Assembly: GCF_026625845.1 (NCBI RefSeq)
Contig: NZ_CP113066.1
Coordinates: 496,001-560,000, forward strand
Origin: Agrococcus sp. SL85
Lineage (GTDB): Bacteria; Actinomycetota; Actinomycetes; Actinomycetales; Microbacteriaceae
Length of the DNA stretch: 64,000 nucleotides
Direction of reading: 5' to 3'
In this document: positions 47,548 through 59,539 of the stretch, piece by piece
Position numbering within the stretch: position 1 is the stretch's first letter
Layout of the letters: each line of letters begins with the position of its first letter
The notes under the pieces: model-generated
Told to the model about the DNA's origin: nothing
The model's input: the letters and a program-made list of their open reading frames with translations, nothing else
Databases searched by the model: none
Program-made: the position numbers and the translations under genes

Positions 47548-47778
47548 TCAGCGGACGGCGAGCCACCAGACGCCGACGATCGCCTGCGCGAGCGCGAGCA
47601 CGAGGGCGGTGCCGATGAGGACGGCGTGCACGCGCAGGAATCGCGTCGGCCGGCCGGCGCCGTCGCGCGCCCGCGGGTCGGCCGCGACGCGGCGCCAGAA
47701 CGGCGGCCACACGATGGCCGCGAAGGCGGCGCCGACGAGCAGCAGGACGCCCGCGGCGAGGCCGAGCGCCTCAGGCAT
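47548..47778 (-). CDS. Small two-helix membrane protein
   Basis: A 76-residue hydrophobic protein with two predicted membrane helices, LGLAAGVLLLVGAAFAAIVW and LRVHAVLIGTALVLALAQAI, separated by a basic loop. It overlaps the epimerase-like gene by 8 bp (ATGCCTGA), so they are translated together. Family not recognised; actinobacterial 'integral membrane protein' annotations look like this. Confidence 0.7.
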   Translation of the reverse strand: MPEALGLAAGVLLLVGAAFAAIVWPPFWRRVAADPRARDGAGRPTRFLRVHAVLIGTALVLALAQAIVGVWWLAVR

Positions 47779-48343
47779 CGGCCCGGCCCAGCACCTCGGC
47801 GAGCGTCGGTGCGGCGAGGTCCTTCGCGCTGATCTGCGCGCGGTCCTCCACGTCGACGGGTACGGGCCACGCGATGCCGAGGGCGGGGTCGAGCGGCGTG
47901 AGCGCCACGCCCGCCATGGCCGGCGTCCACTCCTCGGTGAAGCAGTAGACGTACTGCGTCGGCGTCGCGCCCGTCGACTGGAAGCCGTTGCACACGCCCT
48001 CGGGCACCAGGATCTGGGTGCCGGGCTCGAGCGCCGCCTGGAAGACGGCGCCCTCGGTCGGCGAGCCGGCGCGGGCGTCGACCCACGCACCCCAGGCGGT
48101 GCCGTGCGCGATGGCGATGAGCTTCACCATCGATTCCCCGTGCATGCCCCGGATCGCGCCGGGCATCGTCTCGGTCACGTTGACCTGCCGGAACGCGGGC
48201 AGCGGGAGCCCCGCGGCCTCGAACGCGGAGGCGCGGTAGAACTCGCGCACCGTGCCGCGCTCCTCGCGCACCTGCTTCATGCGGATGAGCGCGAGGCCGT
48301 CGATCGTGGTCGCCTGGACGTCGAAGTCGATGATCTCCACCAC
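47771..48343 (-). CDS. dTDP-4-dehydrorhamnose 3,5-epimerase-like cupin protein
   Basis: A 190-residue cupin of the RmlC family. It has REFYRASAFEAAGLPLPAFR, FRQVNVTETMPGAIRGMHGE with the His of the RmlC active site, VPEGVCNGFQSTGATPTQYV and CFTEEWTPAMAG. Its start is one of two consecutive GTG codons (48343 or 48340) behind GGAGGG. True RmlC enzymes sit with rmlA/rmlB; here only a small membrane protein is linked, so the substrate may be another nucleotide sugar or sugar acid. Confidence 0.8.
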   Translation of the reverse strand: MVEIIDFDVQATTIDGLALIRMKQVREERGTVREFYRASAFEAAGLPLPAFRQVNVTETMPGAIRGMHGESMVKLIAIAHGTAWGAWVDARAGSPTEGAVFQAALEPGTQILVPEGVCNGFQSTGATPTQYVYCFTEEWTPAMAGVALTPLDPALGIAWPVPVDVEDRAQISAKDLAAPTLAEVLGRADA

Positions 48344-48427
48344 CCCTCCAGCCTAGGCGGGCGGCGGGTGCCGCCGGGCGCCCCGGCTGCCCCAGCGGCG
48401 TCGGCTATCGTGCGCGTGGAGGTGCCG

Positions 48428-49039
48428 ATGAGGATCCATGCCCGCGCGGCCGCGGCGCTGCTGGCGATGGTCGTCGCCACGACGCTCGCAGGGTGCGTCG
48501 TGCTGCCGCCGTCCGCGCCGCCCGCGCCCGCGACCTCCAGCGCCGCGCCGGCCCCCACGCCGAGCGCCTCGCCCTCGCCGAGCGCCGCGCCCTCGTCGGA
48601 GCCGTCCGCGGAGGCCGACGGCGACGGCATGCCCGTGCTGGACGCGCACGGATGCTCGACCGAGATGGTCGCGGCGCTCCTCGACACCCTCGCGACCCTG
48701 CACGTGCGCGAGGGCTTCCTGCACCCGGAGGTCCTCGAGGGCACCGACGTCGCGTGCGCGCTGACCCGCCCTGCGGAGGAGGGCGAGGACTTCGCGACCT
48801 TCTCGGTCGCCGTCGTGGCTGCCGGCGATGGCGTGCTCGACCGCATCGACGCCGCGATCCTCGCGACCGGGCTCGAGCCCGACCCCATCGTCTGGGGCAT
48901 CTACCAGACGGGCGACGGCACGCCCGTGGCCTTCCTCGACCCGATGCCCGAGTGGGCGAGCGTCATCGCCGAGATGACGCCCGCGCCTGCGGGCGCCGAG
49001 GACTGGGTGGTGGTCCTGTGGTACGAGCCGGTCGCATGA
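48428..49039 (+). CDS. Lipoprotein with Ser/Pro linker, paralogue 1
   Basis: A 203-residue predicted lipoprotein. The signal peptide ends in the lipobox TLAGC with Cys23. A low-complexity Ala/Ser/Pro linker follows to about residue 60. The C-terminal domain has two further Cys (DAHGCSTEMV and DVACALTRP) and ends DWVVVLWYEPVA. Its ribosome binding site GGAGG lies five bases before ATG 48428. It overlaps the next gene by 4 bp; the two are related in sequence and layout. Function unknown; likely anchored outside the membrane. Confidence 0.8.
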   Translation: MRIHARAAAALLAMVVATTLAGCVVLPPSAPPAPATSSAAPAPTPSASPSPSAAPSSEPSAEADGDGMPVLDAHGCSTEMVAALLDTLATLHVREGFLHPEVLEGTDVACALTRPAEEGEDFATFSVAVVAAGDGVLDRIDAAILATGLEPDPIVWGIYQTGDGTPVAFLDPMPEWASVIAEMTPAPAGAEDWVVVLWYEPVA

Positions 49040-49614
49040 CCCGCCGCGGTCCGCTCCTCGCCGTCATGGCCGCCGCCGCGCTCGCGCTCGCCGGCTGCGC
49101 CGTGCCCCTCCCCTTCGCGGCCCCGACCGCTGCACCTCCCGCCAGCGCGGAGCCGGCGCCCACCGCGGCGGCCTCGCCCAGCCCCGGCGACGCCGCCGCG
49201 GACCCGGACCGACCGCTCGCGGTCGTGGACGGGGCCTGCACCGAGCTGCTGCTCGACGAGGTCGCCTCCGATCCCGACGAGCCCTTCGAGGACGGGTTCA
49301 CGAGGCCCGAGCTGCTCGAGGGGCTCGAGATCGGCTGCTCGGGCACCCAGGCGACGCCCGCCAACGAGTACACCGCGACCTTCTCGTTCGCGCTCGTGCG
49401 CGCCGAGGAGGGGACGATCGAGACGCTCGACGAGCGCATCCTCGCCACGAGCGGCTACGTGCGGGGCGATCCCGCGCTGCCCTACTACGTCGACGAGGGG
49501 CAGGCCGCGTGGGTCTACCTGTACTCGGGGATGGTCTGGGAGCAGCTCGAGGGCGCCGGGCCCTTCGACGACGCCGAGGCCTGGGTGCTGCTGCGCTGGC
49601 ACGAGCCTCGCTGA
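49036..49614 (+). CDS. Lipoprotein, paralogue 2
   Basis: A 192-residue predicted lipoprotein with lipobox ALAGC (Cys21) after a hydrophobic signal, an Ala/Pro/Ser linker, and a C-terminal domain with two Cys (DGACTELL and EIGCSGTQA). It shares with paralogue 1 the patterns EGFxHPEVLEG / DGFTRPELLEG, LDERILATSG / IDAAILATGL and a closing W-x-x-L-x-W-x-E-P. A tandem duplication is the simplest explanation. Function unknown. Confidence 0.8.
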   Translation: MTRRGPLLAVMAAAALALAGCAVPLPFAAPTAAPPASAEPAPTAAASPSPGDAAADPDRPLAVVDGACTELLLDEVASDPDEPFEDGFTRPELLEGLEIGCSGTQATPANEYTATFSFALVRAEEGTIETLDERILATSGYVRGDPALPYYVDEGQAAWVYLYSGMVWEQLEGAGPFDDAEAWVLLRWHEPR

Positions 49615-49647
49615 CGCGCGCCGCGCGATGCCGGAGCGCTCGGCGGG

Positions 49648-50070
49648 CTACGCGGCCGGATCGTCCTGCCGCGACGCCGCGATGCGGACCAGCCGCCGCA
49701 GCACCGACTCGTCGACCCGGTCGAGCCGCTTGACGTAGACGCAGCCGGCCCCCTCCGTGTACTCCCCGAGGCTCGGCAGGAGGGCCGCGCCCTCCGGCAG
49801 GTCCTTGAGGCCGTACAGCGAGATCGCGCCCTTGCGCGGCGAGAAGCCCGTCTTCGGCCACTCGCCCCGGCGCTTCGGGTCTGACGGGCTCACGTACCGG
49901 TAGCTGCCGTAGCCGACGATCGACGGGCCCCAGAGCACCGCCTCCTCCCCGGTCTCCTCGCGGAAGATCTCGTCGAGCCGACGCCCCTCCTCCACGCGCC
50001 GAGGCGGCTGCGCGGCGTCGAGGAAGTCGGCGACGGATGCGGCGGTGGGCTGGGTCTTCTGCTCGGCCAT
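49648..50070 (-). CDS. DUF1801-family protein
   Basis: A 140-residue cytoplasmic protein of the YdhG/DUF1801 type: [40 protein letters not shown] and [20 protein letters not shown]. The family is widespread and small, with no proven biochemical role. It follows the nucleotidyltransferase-like gene by 7 bp on the same strand. Confidence 0.82.
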   Translation of the reverse strand: MAEQKTQPTAASVADFLDAAQPPRRVEEGRRLDEIFREETGEEAVLWGPSIVGYGSYRYVSPSDPKRRGEWPKTGFSPRKGAISLYGLKDLPEGAALLPSLGEYTEGAGCVYVKRLDRVDESVLRRLVRIAASRQDDPAA

Positions 50071-50077
50071 GCCGCCA

Positions 50078-50848
50078 TCATCCGCCTGCAGCGCGCGGCC
50101 GTCCAGCGGCTTCGATCCGCGGTCGCACCGCGTCCGCGAGCGCGCGGGGCCACCACGGCTCGTGCGCGAAGAGGTCGGCGGCGAGCGCCACGAACGCGGA
50201 CGCCGCACTCGCATCGCCCCGTGCGAGCTCGCGGTCGAGCGCGGCAGCGATCGCAGGGCGGTGCTGCTCGACGCGGCGCCACGGGTCCAGCGCATCAGGC
50301 GCCCCCTCGAGGGCCAGCAGCGCGAGCAGGGCGCCGGCCGCGTCGCCCAGGTGACGGCGGCCGACGAGGCGCTCGCCGCGCGCCGCACGGCCCGCGCCGA
50401 CGAGGGCCGCGCGGAGCAGGGCGGAGGCGATCGAGGCGGGGTCGCGCCGCGGCGGCGCGAGCGTCGGCGCCATCCGCGCCTCGAGGTCGCCCAGTCGATC
50501 GACCGCGACGCGGAGCGCCCCGCTGCGGCTGAGCGCCAGCTCGTCGGGCGCGAACACCGCGTACTCGAGCAGGTGGCCGTCGTCCAGCACGGCCCACGCG
50601 CCGTGCGCGGTGTCCTGCTCGTGGAGCACGATCGCTCCCTGCGGGACGGGGAGCCACGCGGCGCTCGCCCGCAGCGCCGGGGCGACCGCCGGCTCGGCGA
50701 TCACGAAGAAGTCGTGGTCGCTCCAGCCGTCGGGCTCGTGGGTCGTGCCCGCCGCGCTGCCGACGAGCAGCAGGCCGAGCACGCCAGGAGCGTCGGACGC
50801 CCATGCCACGAGGCGATCCGTCAGCCCGTCGAACGCCGCGCGATCCAT
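50078..50848 (-). CDS. Nucleotidyltransferase-fold protein
   Basis: A 256-residue protein whose N-terminus has the polymerase-beta-like pattern [24 protein letters not shown], matching the GS...SDxD metal-binding signature. A helical C-terminal region ([20 protein letters not shown]) follows. Similar proteins are annotated as nucleotidyltransferase-domain proteins; some are antibiotic adenylyltransferases, others toxins. No antitoxin partner is obvious here, so I give no specific activity. Confidence 0.75.
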   Translation of the reverse strand: MDRAAFDGLTDRLVAWASDAPGVLGLLLVGSAAGTTHEPDGWSDHDFFVIAEPAVAPALRASAAWLPVPQGAIVLHEQDTAHGAWAVLDDGHLLEYAVFAPDELALSRSGALRVAVDRLGDLEARMAPTLAPPRRDPASIASALLRAALVGAGRAARGERLVGRRHLGDAAGALLALLALEGAPDALDPWRRVEQHRPAIAAALDRELARGDASAASAFVALAADLFAHEPWWPRALADAVRPRIEAAGRPRAAGG

Positions 50849-50887
50849 GCGAGGAGCCTAGGGCGGGCACCTGGCCCCGGGCACGCA

Positions 50888-50915
50888 GAAGGGCCCCGCC
50901 GGAGCGGGGCCCTTC
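50888..50915. terminator. Terminator after tuf
   Basis: A perfect 12-bp stem (GAAGGGCCCCGC at 50888-50899 with 50904-50915) around CGGA, 17 bp beyond the tuf stop on the minus strand. It shares its core with the terminator at 15129-15166. Confidence 0.88.
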
Positions 50916-50932
50916 CAGTGAGTCCAGAGGAC

Positions 50933-52126
<1,194 letters not shown>

Positions 52127-52251
52127 TATGTCCTCCTAGGACTTCTCATGCGTGCACCGCCGCGTCCGCGGCAGAGCGTTCGGGGTGGTGTTGACTTATG
52201 GTACTTGGGCCCGCGGTCCAGGGAAAACCGAGCCCGTGGGGGCGGGGATGC
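52127..52251. promoter_or_regulatory. tuf leader with possible own promoter
   Basis: Beyond the fusA terminator, on the minus strand, TACCAT (52203-52198) fits a -10. TTTTCC, 18 bp upstream, is a poor -35. The leader to the tuf GTG would be about 65 nt and ends in a strong AGGAGG. Separate expression of tuf is common, but this promoter is tentative. Confidence 0.4.
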
Positions 52252-52276
52252 GGGGCGACGGCCAGGCCGTCGCCCC
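52252..52276. terminator. Hairpin between fusA and tuf
   Basis: Arms GGGGCGACGGCC (52252-52263) and GGCCGTCGCCCC (52265-52276) give a long GC stem 5 bp after the fusA stop. It probably reduces read-through from rpsL-rpsG-fusA into tuf. Confidence 0.75.
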
Positions 52277-52281
52277 GACGA

Positions 52282-54396
<2,115 letters not shown>

Positions 54397-54478
54397 TGGG
54401 TTCCTCCGAAGTGATGGATGGGGAGAGGGAAGTGTGGGGTGGGCGCGCCCCGCGTCGCCGCGGGGCGCGCCCGGGCTG

Positions 54479-54949
54479 TCACCAGCGGTAGTGCGCGAAG
54501 GCCTTGTTCGACTCGGCCATCTTGTGCGTGTCCTCGCGACGCTTCACGGCGGCGCCGAGGCCGTTCGAGGCGTCGAGGATCTCGTTCATGAGGCGCTCGG
54601 TCATGGTCTTCTCGCGACGCGCCTTGGCGTAGGAGACGAGCCAGCGCAGCGCGAGCGTGTTCGCGCGGTGCGGCTTGACCTCGACGGGGACCTGGTAGGT
54701 CGAGCCGCCGACGCGGCGCGACTTGACCTCGAGGGTCGGGCGGATGTTGTCGAGCGCCTTCTTGAGCACCACGACCGCGTCCTGGCCCGACTTCGTGCCG
54801 ACGCCGGCGAGCGCGCCGTAGACGATGCGCTCGGCGAGGCCCTTCTTGCCGTCGAGGAGGATCTTGTTGACGAGCTGCGAGACGATCGGAGCGCCGTAGA
54901 CGGGGTCAGCAACGACCGGGCGCTTGGGAGCGGGACCCTTGCGAGGCAT
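54479..54949 (-). CDS. rpsG: 30S ribosomal protein S7
   Basis: Assembly initiator of the 30S head. The 156-residue product starts [20 protein letters not shown] at ATG 54949 and has [40 protein letters not shown] and [19 protein letters not shown]. Its start overlaps the rpsL stop (TAATG). Confidence 0.98.
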   Translation of the reverse strand: MPRKGPAPKRPVVADPVYGAPIVSQLVNKILLDGKKGLAERIVYGALAGVGTKSGQDAVVVLKKALDNIRPTLEVKSRRVGGSTYQVPVEVKPHRANTLALRWLVSYAKARREKTMTERLMNEILDASNGLGAAVKRREDTHKMAESNKAFAHYRW

Positions 54950-55323
54950 TACTTCTTCTCCATCTTCGCGCCGTAGCGGCTGCGAGCCTGCTTGCGGTTC
55001 TTCACGGCCTGGGTGTCGAGCGCGCCGCGCACGATCTTGTAGCGCACGCCGGGGAGGTCCTTCACACGACCGCCGCGGACGAGCACCATCGAGTGCTCCT
55101 GGAGGTTGTGGCCCTCGCCGGGGATGTAGGCCGTGACCTCGGTGCCGTTCGAGAGCTTCACGCGGGCGACCTTGCGGAGCGCCGAGTTCGGCTTCTTGGG
55201 GGTGGTGGTGTAGACGCGGGTGCAGACGCCGCGCTGCTGCGGGTTGGCCTTGAGCGCGGGCGCCTTGGTCTTCGAGACCTTCGGCGACCGGCCCTTGCGG
55301 ACCAGCTGCTGGATGGTGGGCAC
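54949..55323 (-). CDS. rpsL: 30S ribosomal protein S12
   Basis: Decoding-centre protein. The 124-residue product starts at GTG 55323 ([20 protein letters not shown]). It keeps the sensitive residues Lys43 in [17 protein letters not shown] and Lys88 in [13 protein letters not shown], so no rpsL-type streptomycin resistance is indicated. First gene of the str operon. Confidence 0.98.
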   Translation of the reverse strand: MPTIQQLVRKGRSPKVSKTKAPALKANPQQRGVCTRVYTTTPKKPNSALRKVARVKLSNGTEVTAYIPGEGHNLQEHSMVLVRGGRVKDLPGVRYKIVRGALDTQAVKNRKQARSRYGAKMEKK

Positions 55324-55523
55324 GTTGCTTCCTCCTGCTGCACGGTGACAGCGTTCGATGTGGTTCGCCGGGGGTCCGGCTCCATCGGTGCATCCGCCGC
55401 GCGCTCGCGCGCTCCCTCGCGGGGGCGGATATGCCGTGGGGGTCCGCGGGATGCCCCGCTCGCCCTATGTGCGGCCGCGACCCCGCGCATGGCGCAGGGC
55501 GCGCATGTGCGCACACCCGGCCA

Positions 55524-55553
55524 ATGCTACGCCGGGTGACGTGCGACGGTCAA
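55524..55553 (-). promoter_or_regulatory. Promoter of the str operon
   Basis: On the minus strand TTGACC (55553-55548) and TAGCAT (55529-55524) are 18 bp apart, the same architecture as the rplM and infA promoters. The leader to the rpsL start is about 195 nt. The rest of this 258-bp gap (55324-55581) shows only GC-rich short repeats and no gene. Confidence 0.68.
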
Positions 55554-55581
55554 GGCCAGCGAGCCGCCGCTGCCGCGTGGT

Positions 55582-56456
55582 TCAGCGCGCGGCGCCGGGC
55601 TCGACCGCGGCCGAGCCAGTGGCGCCGACGACCACGGAGGCCAGGAAGTCGAGGTGCGCGGTGCCGAGCGGCGCGGCGACGAGCCTCGCCGCGTCGTCCT
55701 CGGGCAGCGCGGCAGTGGTCACGAGCGCGCGCAGCGCCGCCGCGCGGTCGGCCTCGAGCGCCGCGGCCGCCGCGCGCGGCACCTCCCGCTGCGCGAGCGC
55801 GATGCGCTGCTCCGCGGCGCGGCGCGCGCTGGCGGTGCGCTCGGCGATGCTGCTCCGCAGCGCCGCGGGAGCGCCGTCGGCGCGAGCCCGGGCGGCGGGG
55901 TCGGCCGCCCGCACGAGCGCGCAGCGGAGCGCCGCCGCGATGCCGAGCGCAGCGACCGCCCCGGCGAGCGCGGCGCCGAGCTGCAGGCCCGCGACGAGCA
56001 GGATCACGGCGACGATCGCGGCGATGGCCGCCACGAGCTCGACGACGATGGTCTGCGCCCGCGACGGCGGCGCCGAGCGGCGGGCGCGCAGCGCCTCGGG
56101 CGAGACGAGCAGCACCGCCACGGCGAGCATCCCCACCGACCAGGGCCAGGTCTCGGCGGCCGGGGCCTGGCCGCGGGCCAGGTGGAAGGCGAGGCCTCCG
56201 CCCGCTGCGAGCGCAGCAGCACCCAGGCGCAGCTTCGTGCCGCCGCCCGCGTAGCCGATGCCCAGCGCCTCGCGCTGCTCGGCCGCCGCCTCGCCGGCGA
56301 CGCCGTGCGCCTCGCGCTGGAAGGCGGCGCCGGCCTCGCGCAGCGCCTCGCCGAGCGGGGGTGCGCCTCTGCCGCGACCGCGAGCTCGATCTCGGACGCG
56401 CGCGACGGCCCGAGGCCGGGCTTCGCCGTGCGCGCGAGCTCGCTCGCGGCGCTCAC
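55582..56456 (-). CDS. Membrane protein of secretion module 1, apparent frameshift
   Basis: About 291 residues if one base is restored at the five-G run 56357-56361. It starts at GTG 56456 (overlapping the previous stop as GTGA) with SAASELARTAKPGLGPSRAS and a helical segment. It then has four hydrophobic helices (LRLGAAALAAGGGLAFHLAR, WSVGMLAVAVLLV and a long pair around TIVVELVAAIAAIVAVILLV) and a cytoplasmic helical domain. The four-helix layout resembles the membrane protein at 61589-62362. The broken frame sits at a homopolymer, so a sequencing error is likely. Function unknown; last gene of module 1. Confidence 0.7.
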
Positions 56457-56974
56457 CGCGCGACGTCCATGCTCGCGACGAGCGCATCGCCGCGCCCGAT
56501 GAGCGCGGCGGTGGTGAGCGGCGGCGCGGGCTCGCACGCGAAGATCGCGACGCCGCCGTCGAGCGCGACCGCGAGCGACCACGCCGTCGCCCGCGTGCCG
56601 TCGTCGAACGCGTACGGCAGCGACCACAGCGCGCGCACCGCGCGCCTGCCACCGAGCTCGTAGTGCTCGACGACGGGCTCGGTGTACGTCTCCTCCATCG
56701 GCTGCACGAGCGCCTCGAGGCCCTCGCCGTCCGGGGTCTCGGAGGTGCCGACGAAGCCGTGCACGAGGGCGGGGGCCGAGAGCCCGGGCTCCTGCAGGAG
56801 CAGCTCGAACTGCGAGGCGGGCATGCGCAGCTCGAGCGCCGCCCGCACCTGGTCCTCCGAGGCGCCCAGGCCCACCGCGTGCGCGATCGCCGCCGCGTCG
56901 ACCTCCTCGGACGACGGCAGGGCGGGCAGGACGGTCCACAGGCCCTCGTCGACGACGAGGCCGACCTCGGTCAC
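56453..56974 (-). CDS. Hypothetical protein of secretion module 1
   Basis: A 173-residue soluble protein starting at GTG 56974 (TEVGLVVDEGLWTVLPALPS), overlapping both neighbours by 4 bp. It shows alternating hydrophobic beta-like stretches (SLPYAFDDGTRATAWSLAVA and GGVAIFACEPAPPLTTAALI). I do not recognise it and see no copy in modules 2 or 3. Its tight coupling suggests it works with the module 1 products. Confidence 0.7.
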   Translation of the reverse strand: MTEVGLVVDEGLWTVLPALPSSEEVDAAAIAHAVGLGASEDQVRAALELRMPASQFELLLQEPGLSAPALVHGFVGTSETPDGEGLEALVQPMEETYTEPVVEHYELGGRRAVRALWSLPYAFDDGTRATAWSLAVALDGGVAIFACEPAPPLTTAALIGRGDALVASMDVAR

Positions 56975-57579
56975 GCTGCCCACCGGAACGTCGCGAGCAT
57001 CGCGTCGGCGAGCACGAGCAGCTGCCGCACGACCTGCTCGGGCAGCTCGGCGCCGTTCGCCGCGACGACGACCACCACGCTGAGCAGCATCCCCTGGCGG
57101 CGGCCCGTGCCCGGCACCGCGACGAGGCCGTTGCGCGTCAGCGTCTGCACGCGCGAGCCCTCGACCGTCGCGGTCGTCCCTTGCGTCCAGGCGAGCACCG
57201 GGCTGCCCTCGGCGAGCGGGGCGGCGCCGCGCTCCTGCACGAGCTCGCCCACGTAGGCGTCGAGGCTCGCGCCCGCCGGCGGCCGCAGCCGAGCGGCGAC
57301 CATCGACATGGGCGTCATCGCCTCGGGGTCGTCGGTCTCCTGCAGGTACATGCGCACCACCTCGCGGCCGCCGCCGCTGCTGAGCGCGGCGCGCAGCTGC
57401 GAGCGCAACTGCGCGTCGAGGTCCGGCCGGCCGTGGCGCTTGAGGACGGCGGTGGCGCGCTCGTGCAGCGCGGCGATCGACGCCTCGTCGGCGTCGACGC
57501 TGCGCCAGCCGGGCGGCAGCAGCAGCGCGAACTCGGGCCAGGCAGGAGCCTGCGGCAGGGTCTCGGACGACGCGGTCAT
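56971..57579 (-). CDS. Hypothetical protein of secretion module 1 (PGWR family)
   Basis: A 202-residue soluble protein with FALLLPPGWRSVDADEASIA, a helical stretch AVLKRHGRPDLDAQLRSQLR and a C-terminal beta-rich half. It is related in layout to the proteins at 59586-60219 and 62359-63024: a start of the type W/P-x-x-x-LPP-x-x-x, then a helix, then VxxYL/QLWP. All three follow a large WXG/LXG-type gene, so they may be chaperones, immunity proteins or partners. This is inference from order. Confidence 0.7.
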   Translation of the reverse strand: MTASSETLPQAPAWPEFALLLPPGWRSVDADEASIAALHERATAVLKRHGRPDLDAQLRSQLRAALSSGGGREVVRMYLQETDDPEAMTPMSMVAARLRPPAGASLDAYVGELVQERGAAPLAEGSPVLAWTQGTTATVEGSRVQTLTRNGLVAVPGTGRRQGMLLSVVVVVAANGAELPEQVVRQLLVLADAMLATFRWAA

Positions 57580-57603
57580 GCGACCACGCTACCGACCGGC
57601 ACC

Positions 57604-58782
57604 TCAGCCGCCGACCGCATCGGAGACGGTGTCGAGGGTCGGGTAGACCGAGCCGAACATCGCGTCGGCCATGCCGCCGAGGCCCTCCGCCAGGTTCCCG
57701 GGCACCTGGCCCGGCTGGAAGCCGCCGAGCCGGCGCACGACGTCGCCGTAGGAGCCGGGCAGCTGCCACGGCGTGTGGCGCAGCTGCATGATCGCCTGCG
57801 TGCCGAGCGTCGCCTGGCGGAGCTCCGGGATGACGCGGTTGCCCATGCCCGACCACGCCTGCGCGGCGGCCGCGCGCGTCGAGCGGAGGTTCTGCGCGCC
57901 GCGGATGAAGTCGTCGCCGAAGTGCGCGAGCACCGCGGAGGCGCGCGAGCCCCGGCTCGCGCCGCTGATCACCGGGCCGAGCTTGGCGAGCTTCCCGAAC
58001 GGCACGATGCTCAGCGCCGCGAAGGCGACGTCGGTGCCGGTCTTCCTGCCCTCGACCGCGAGGACGATCGTGCCGAGCAGCGCGACGACGCCCACGACGA
58101 GCGCGATCGCCGCGACGATCGGACCGCCGATGACGAGCGCGACCACGACGAGCGCCACGCCCACCCAGCCGAGGATCGTGACGAAGGTGTCGAGCGCGCC
58201 GACGAAGTCGTCCCAGGTCGAGTCGCGGACCCCGTCCTCGTTGGCGTCCTCGAGGCCCTGGCGCGCGGCGTCGTAGGCGGCGTCCCAGGCCTCGTAGGGG
58301 CCGTCGTAGCGGTTCGCGGCCTGCTCCCACTCGGTGACGGCCTGGTCGAAGGTCGACTGCTTCGAGGACTCCTGGTCCTCCTCCGCGCCCTCGAGGTCCC
58401 AGGACGCGCTGCGGACCGCCTCCCAGAGCGCCTCGCAGTCGGCGATCACGGGCCGGACGGCGGTCTGCGCGTCGTCGAGCGCCTCGCCGTAGGCCTTGAC
58501 CGCCGCGCCCGAGGGGCTGTAGCGGATGCCGGCGGTCTTGAGGTCGGCGTAGACGTCGTCCGCGTCCTTGCGCAGCTCCTCGATCGATTGGCCGGCGCCG
58601 ACCGTGCCGTCGGCGAGGTGCTTCAGCGTGTTCGCCGCCTGCTGCATCTGATCGCCCAGGCTCTCCATGGCGCGGCCGCGAGCGATGATCGTCGCGGCCT
58701 CGCCCGCGATGTCGCGGATCTCGTGGCCGCCGACCGGCGTCGGCGGCATGCCGCCCCGGTAGAAGGAGCTGTTCTCGGTCAT
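57604..58782 (-). CDS. Putative type VII secreted effector, module 1
   Basis: A 392-residue protein. Residues of about 20-130 are a helical domain like the T7SS signal/LXG type (AGEAATIIARGRAMESLGDQ, then CEALWEAVRSASWDLEGAEE). A membrane hairpin follows (WVGVALVVVALVIGGPIVAA, ALVVGVVALLGTIVLAVEGR), then the motif FAALSIVPFGKLAKLGPVIS and a variable tail of about 120 residues without a recognisable toxin domain. It shares this architecture with the module 2 and 3 proteins. It starts at ATG 58782, overlapping the small helical gene. The tail may be a toxin or an adhesin. Confidence 0.72.
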   Translation of the reverse strand: MTENSSFYRGGMPPTPVGGHEIRDIAGEAATIIARGRAMESLGDQMQQAANTLKHLADGTVGAGQSIEELRKDADDVYADLKTAGIRYSPSGAAVKAYGEALDDAQTAVRPVIADCEALWEAVRSASWDLEGAEEDQESSKQSTFDQAVTEWEQAANRYDGPYEAWDAAYDAARQGLEDANEDGVRDSTWDDFVGALDTFVTILGWVGVALVVVALVIGGPIVAAIALVVGVVALLGTIVLAVEGRKTGTDVAFAALSIVPFGKLAKLGPVISGASRGSRASAVLAHFGDDFIRGAQNLRSTRAAAAQAWSGMGNRVIPELRQATLGTQAIMQLRHTPWQLPGSYGDVVRRLGGFQPGQVPGNLAEGLGGMADAMFGSVYPTLDTVSDAVGG

Positions 58783-59096
58783 CCGTCGTTCCCGTCCTGC
58801 ACCTCGGACGCGGTCGCGAGCTCCACGTCGAGGTCCTCCCATGCCGTGCGCGTGTCGTCGACCCGCTCCTTCAGCCGCTCGAGCTTGGCCTTGAGCGTGT
58901 CGCGCTTGTCGTCCCAGGCCTCCTCGAACTCCTGCGCCTGGTCGCGCAGCCCGCCGCGCCCGAGCGGCGTGCCGATCGCGGCCTCCAGGGCCTCGCTCCT
59001 GCCCGTGGCGTCGTCGAACTCGGCGACGATGTCGCCGAGCGCGGTCGACAGCGTCTCCATGCTCCGCAGCGGGATGTCGATGTCGTCGTAGGCCAT
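58779..59096 (-). CDS. Small helical WXG-like protein
   Basis: A 105-residue all-helical protein (DDIDIPLRSMETLSTALGDI, AQEFEEAWDDKRDTLKAKLE). Its length and the W-containing turn suit an ESX/WXG100 relative, though the motif is WDD instead of WxG. It lies between the WXG100 protein and the module 1 effector and overlaps the latter by 4 bp, so it may be the effector's secretion partner. Confidence 0.65.
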   Translation of the reverse strand: MAYDDIDIPLRSMETLSTALGDIVAEFDDATGRSEALEAAIGTPLGRGGLRDQAQEFEEAWDDKRDTLKAKLERLKERVDDTRTAWEDLDVELATASEVQDGNDG

Positions 59097-59125
59097 GGGG
59101 TTCCTCTCGCGTGACCTGAGCGTGG

Positions 59126-59159
59126 CGCGAGGACCCGACCCAACGGCCGGGTCCTCGCG
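59126..59159. terminator. Hairpin between the WXG100 gene and the helical gene
   Basis: A perfect 12-bp stem (CGCGAGGACCCG at 59126-59137 with 59148-59159) around a 10-nt loop, 14 bp after the WXG100 stop. It probably lowers expression of the downstream genes compared with the WXG100 protein. Confidence 0.75.
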
Positions 59160-59173
59160 GGATCAGCCGTGGG

Positions 59174-59461
59174 TCAGCTGCCGGCCATCTGCTCGTCGAG
59201 CGACTGGATCGCCTGCATCATGCCGCGCAGGGCCTCGCCCATGTCGGAGATGCCCTCGATCGCCGTCTCCAGGCCCGAGGTCAGCTCCTCGTAGCCCTCA
59301 CCGAACTTGCCCGACGCGTGCTGCGTCTTGAAGTCCTCGCCCAGCAGCGTGTCCACCGCCGACTTGAGGTCCTTGAGGACACCGGCGATGTCCTCCTTGC
59401 CCGTGTCCAGCTTGCCCGCAGTGGACTCCATCTCGGCATAGGAAGCACCGAAGTCGCTCAT
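59174..59461 (-). CDS. WXG100-family type VII secretion protein
   Basis: A 95-residue ESAT-6-like protein, the size of the family. It starts MSDFGASYAEMESTAGKLDT and has the central DFKTQHASGKFGEGYEELTS turn and ETAIEGISDMGEALRGMMQA. The canonical WxG is not kept, as in some actinobacterial members. It should form a helical hairpin and be exported by an ESX/T7SS system. No EccC ATPase or EccD channel gene is in the window. First gene of module 1, preceded by the conserved palindrome at 59540. Confidence 0.85.
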   Translation of the reverse strand: MSDFGASYAEMESTAGKLDTGKEDIAGVLKDLKSAVDTLLGEDFKTQHASGKFGEGYEELTSGLETAIEGISDMGEALRGMMQAIQSLDEQMAGS

Positions 59462-59539
59462 CGTCCGTCCCTTTCGACGTGGTCGCGCGGCCCGGTCGGA
59501 CCCGCTGCGCTCCACGGTAGGGGCGCGGCGCTGGGGAGT

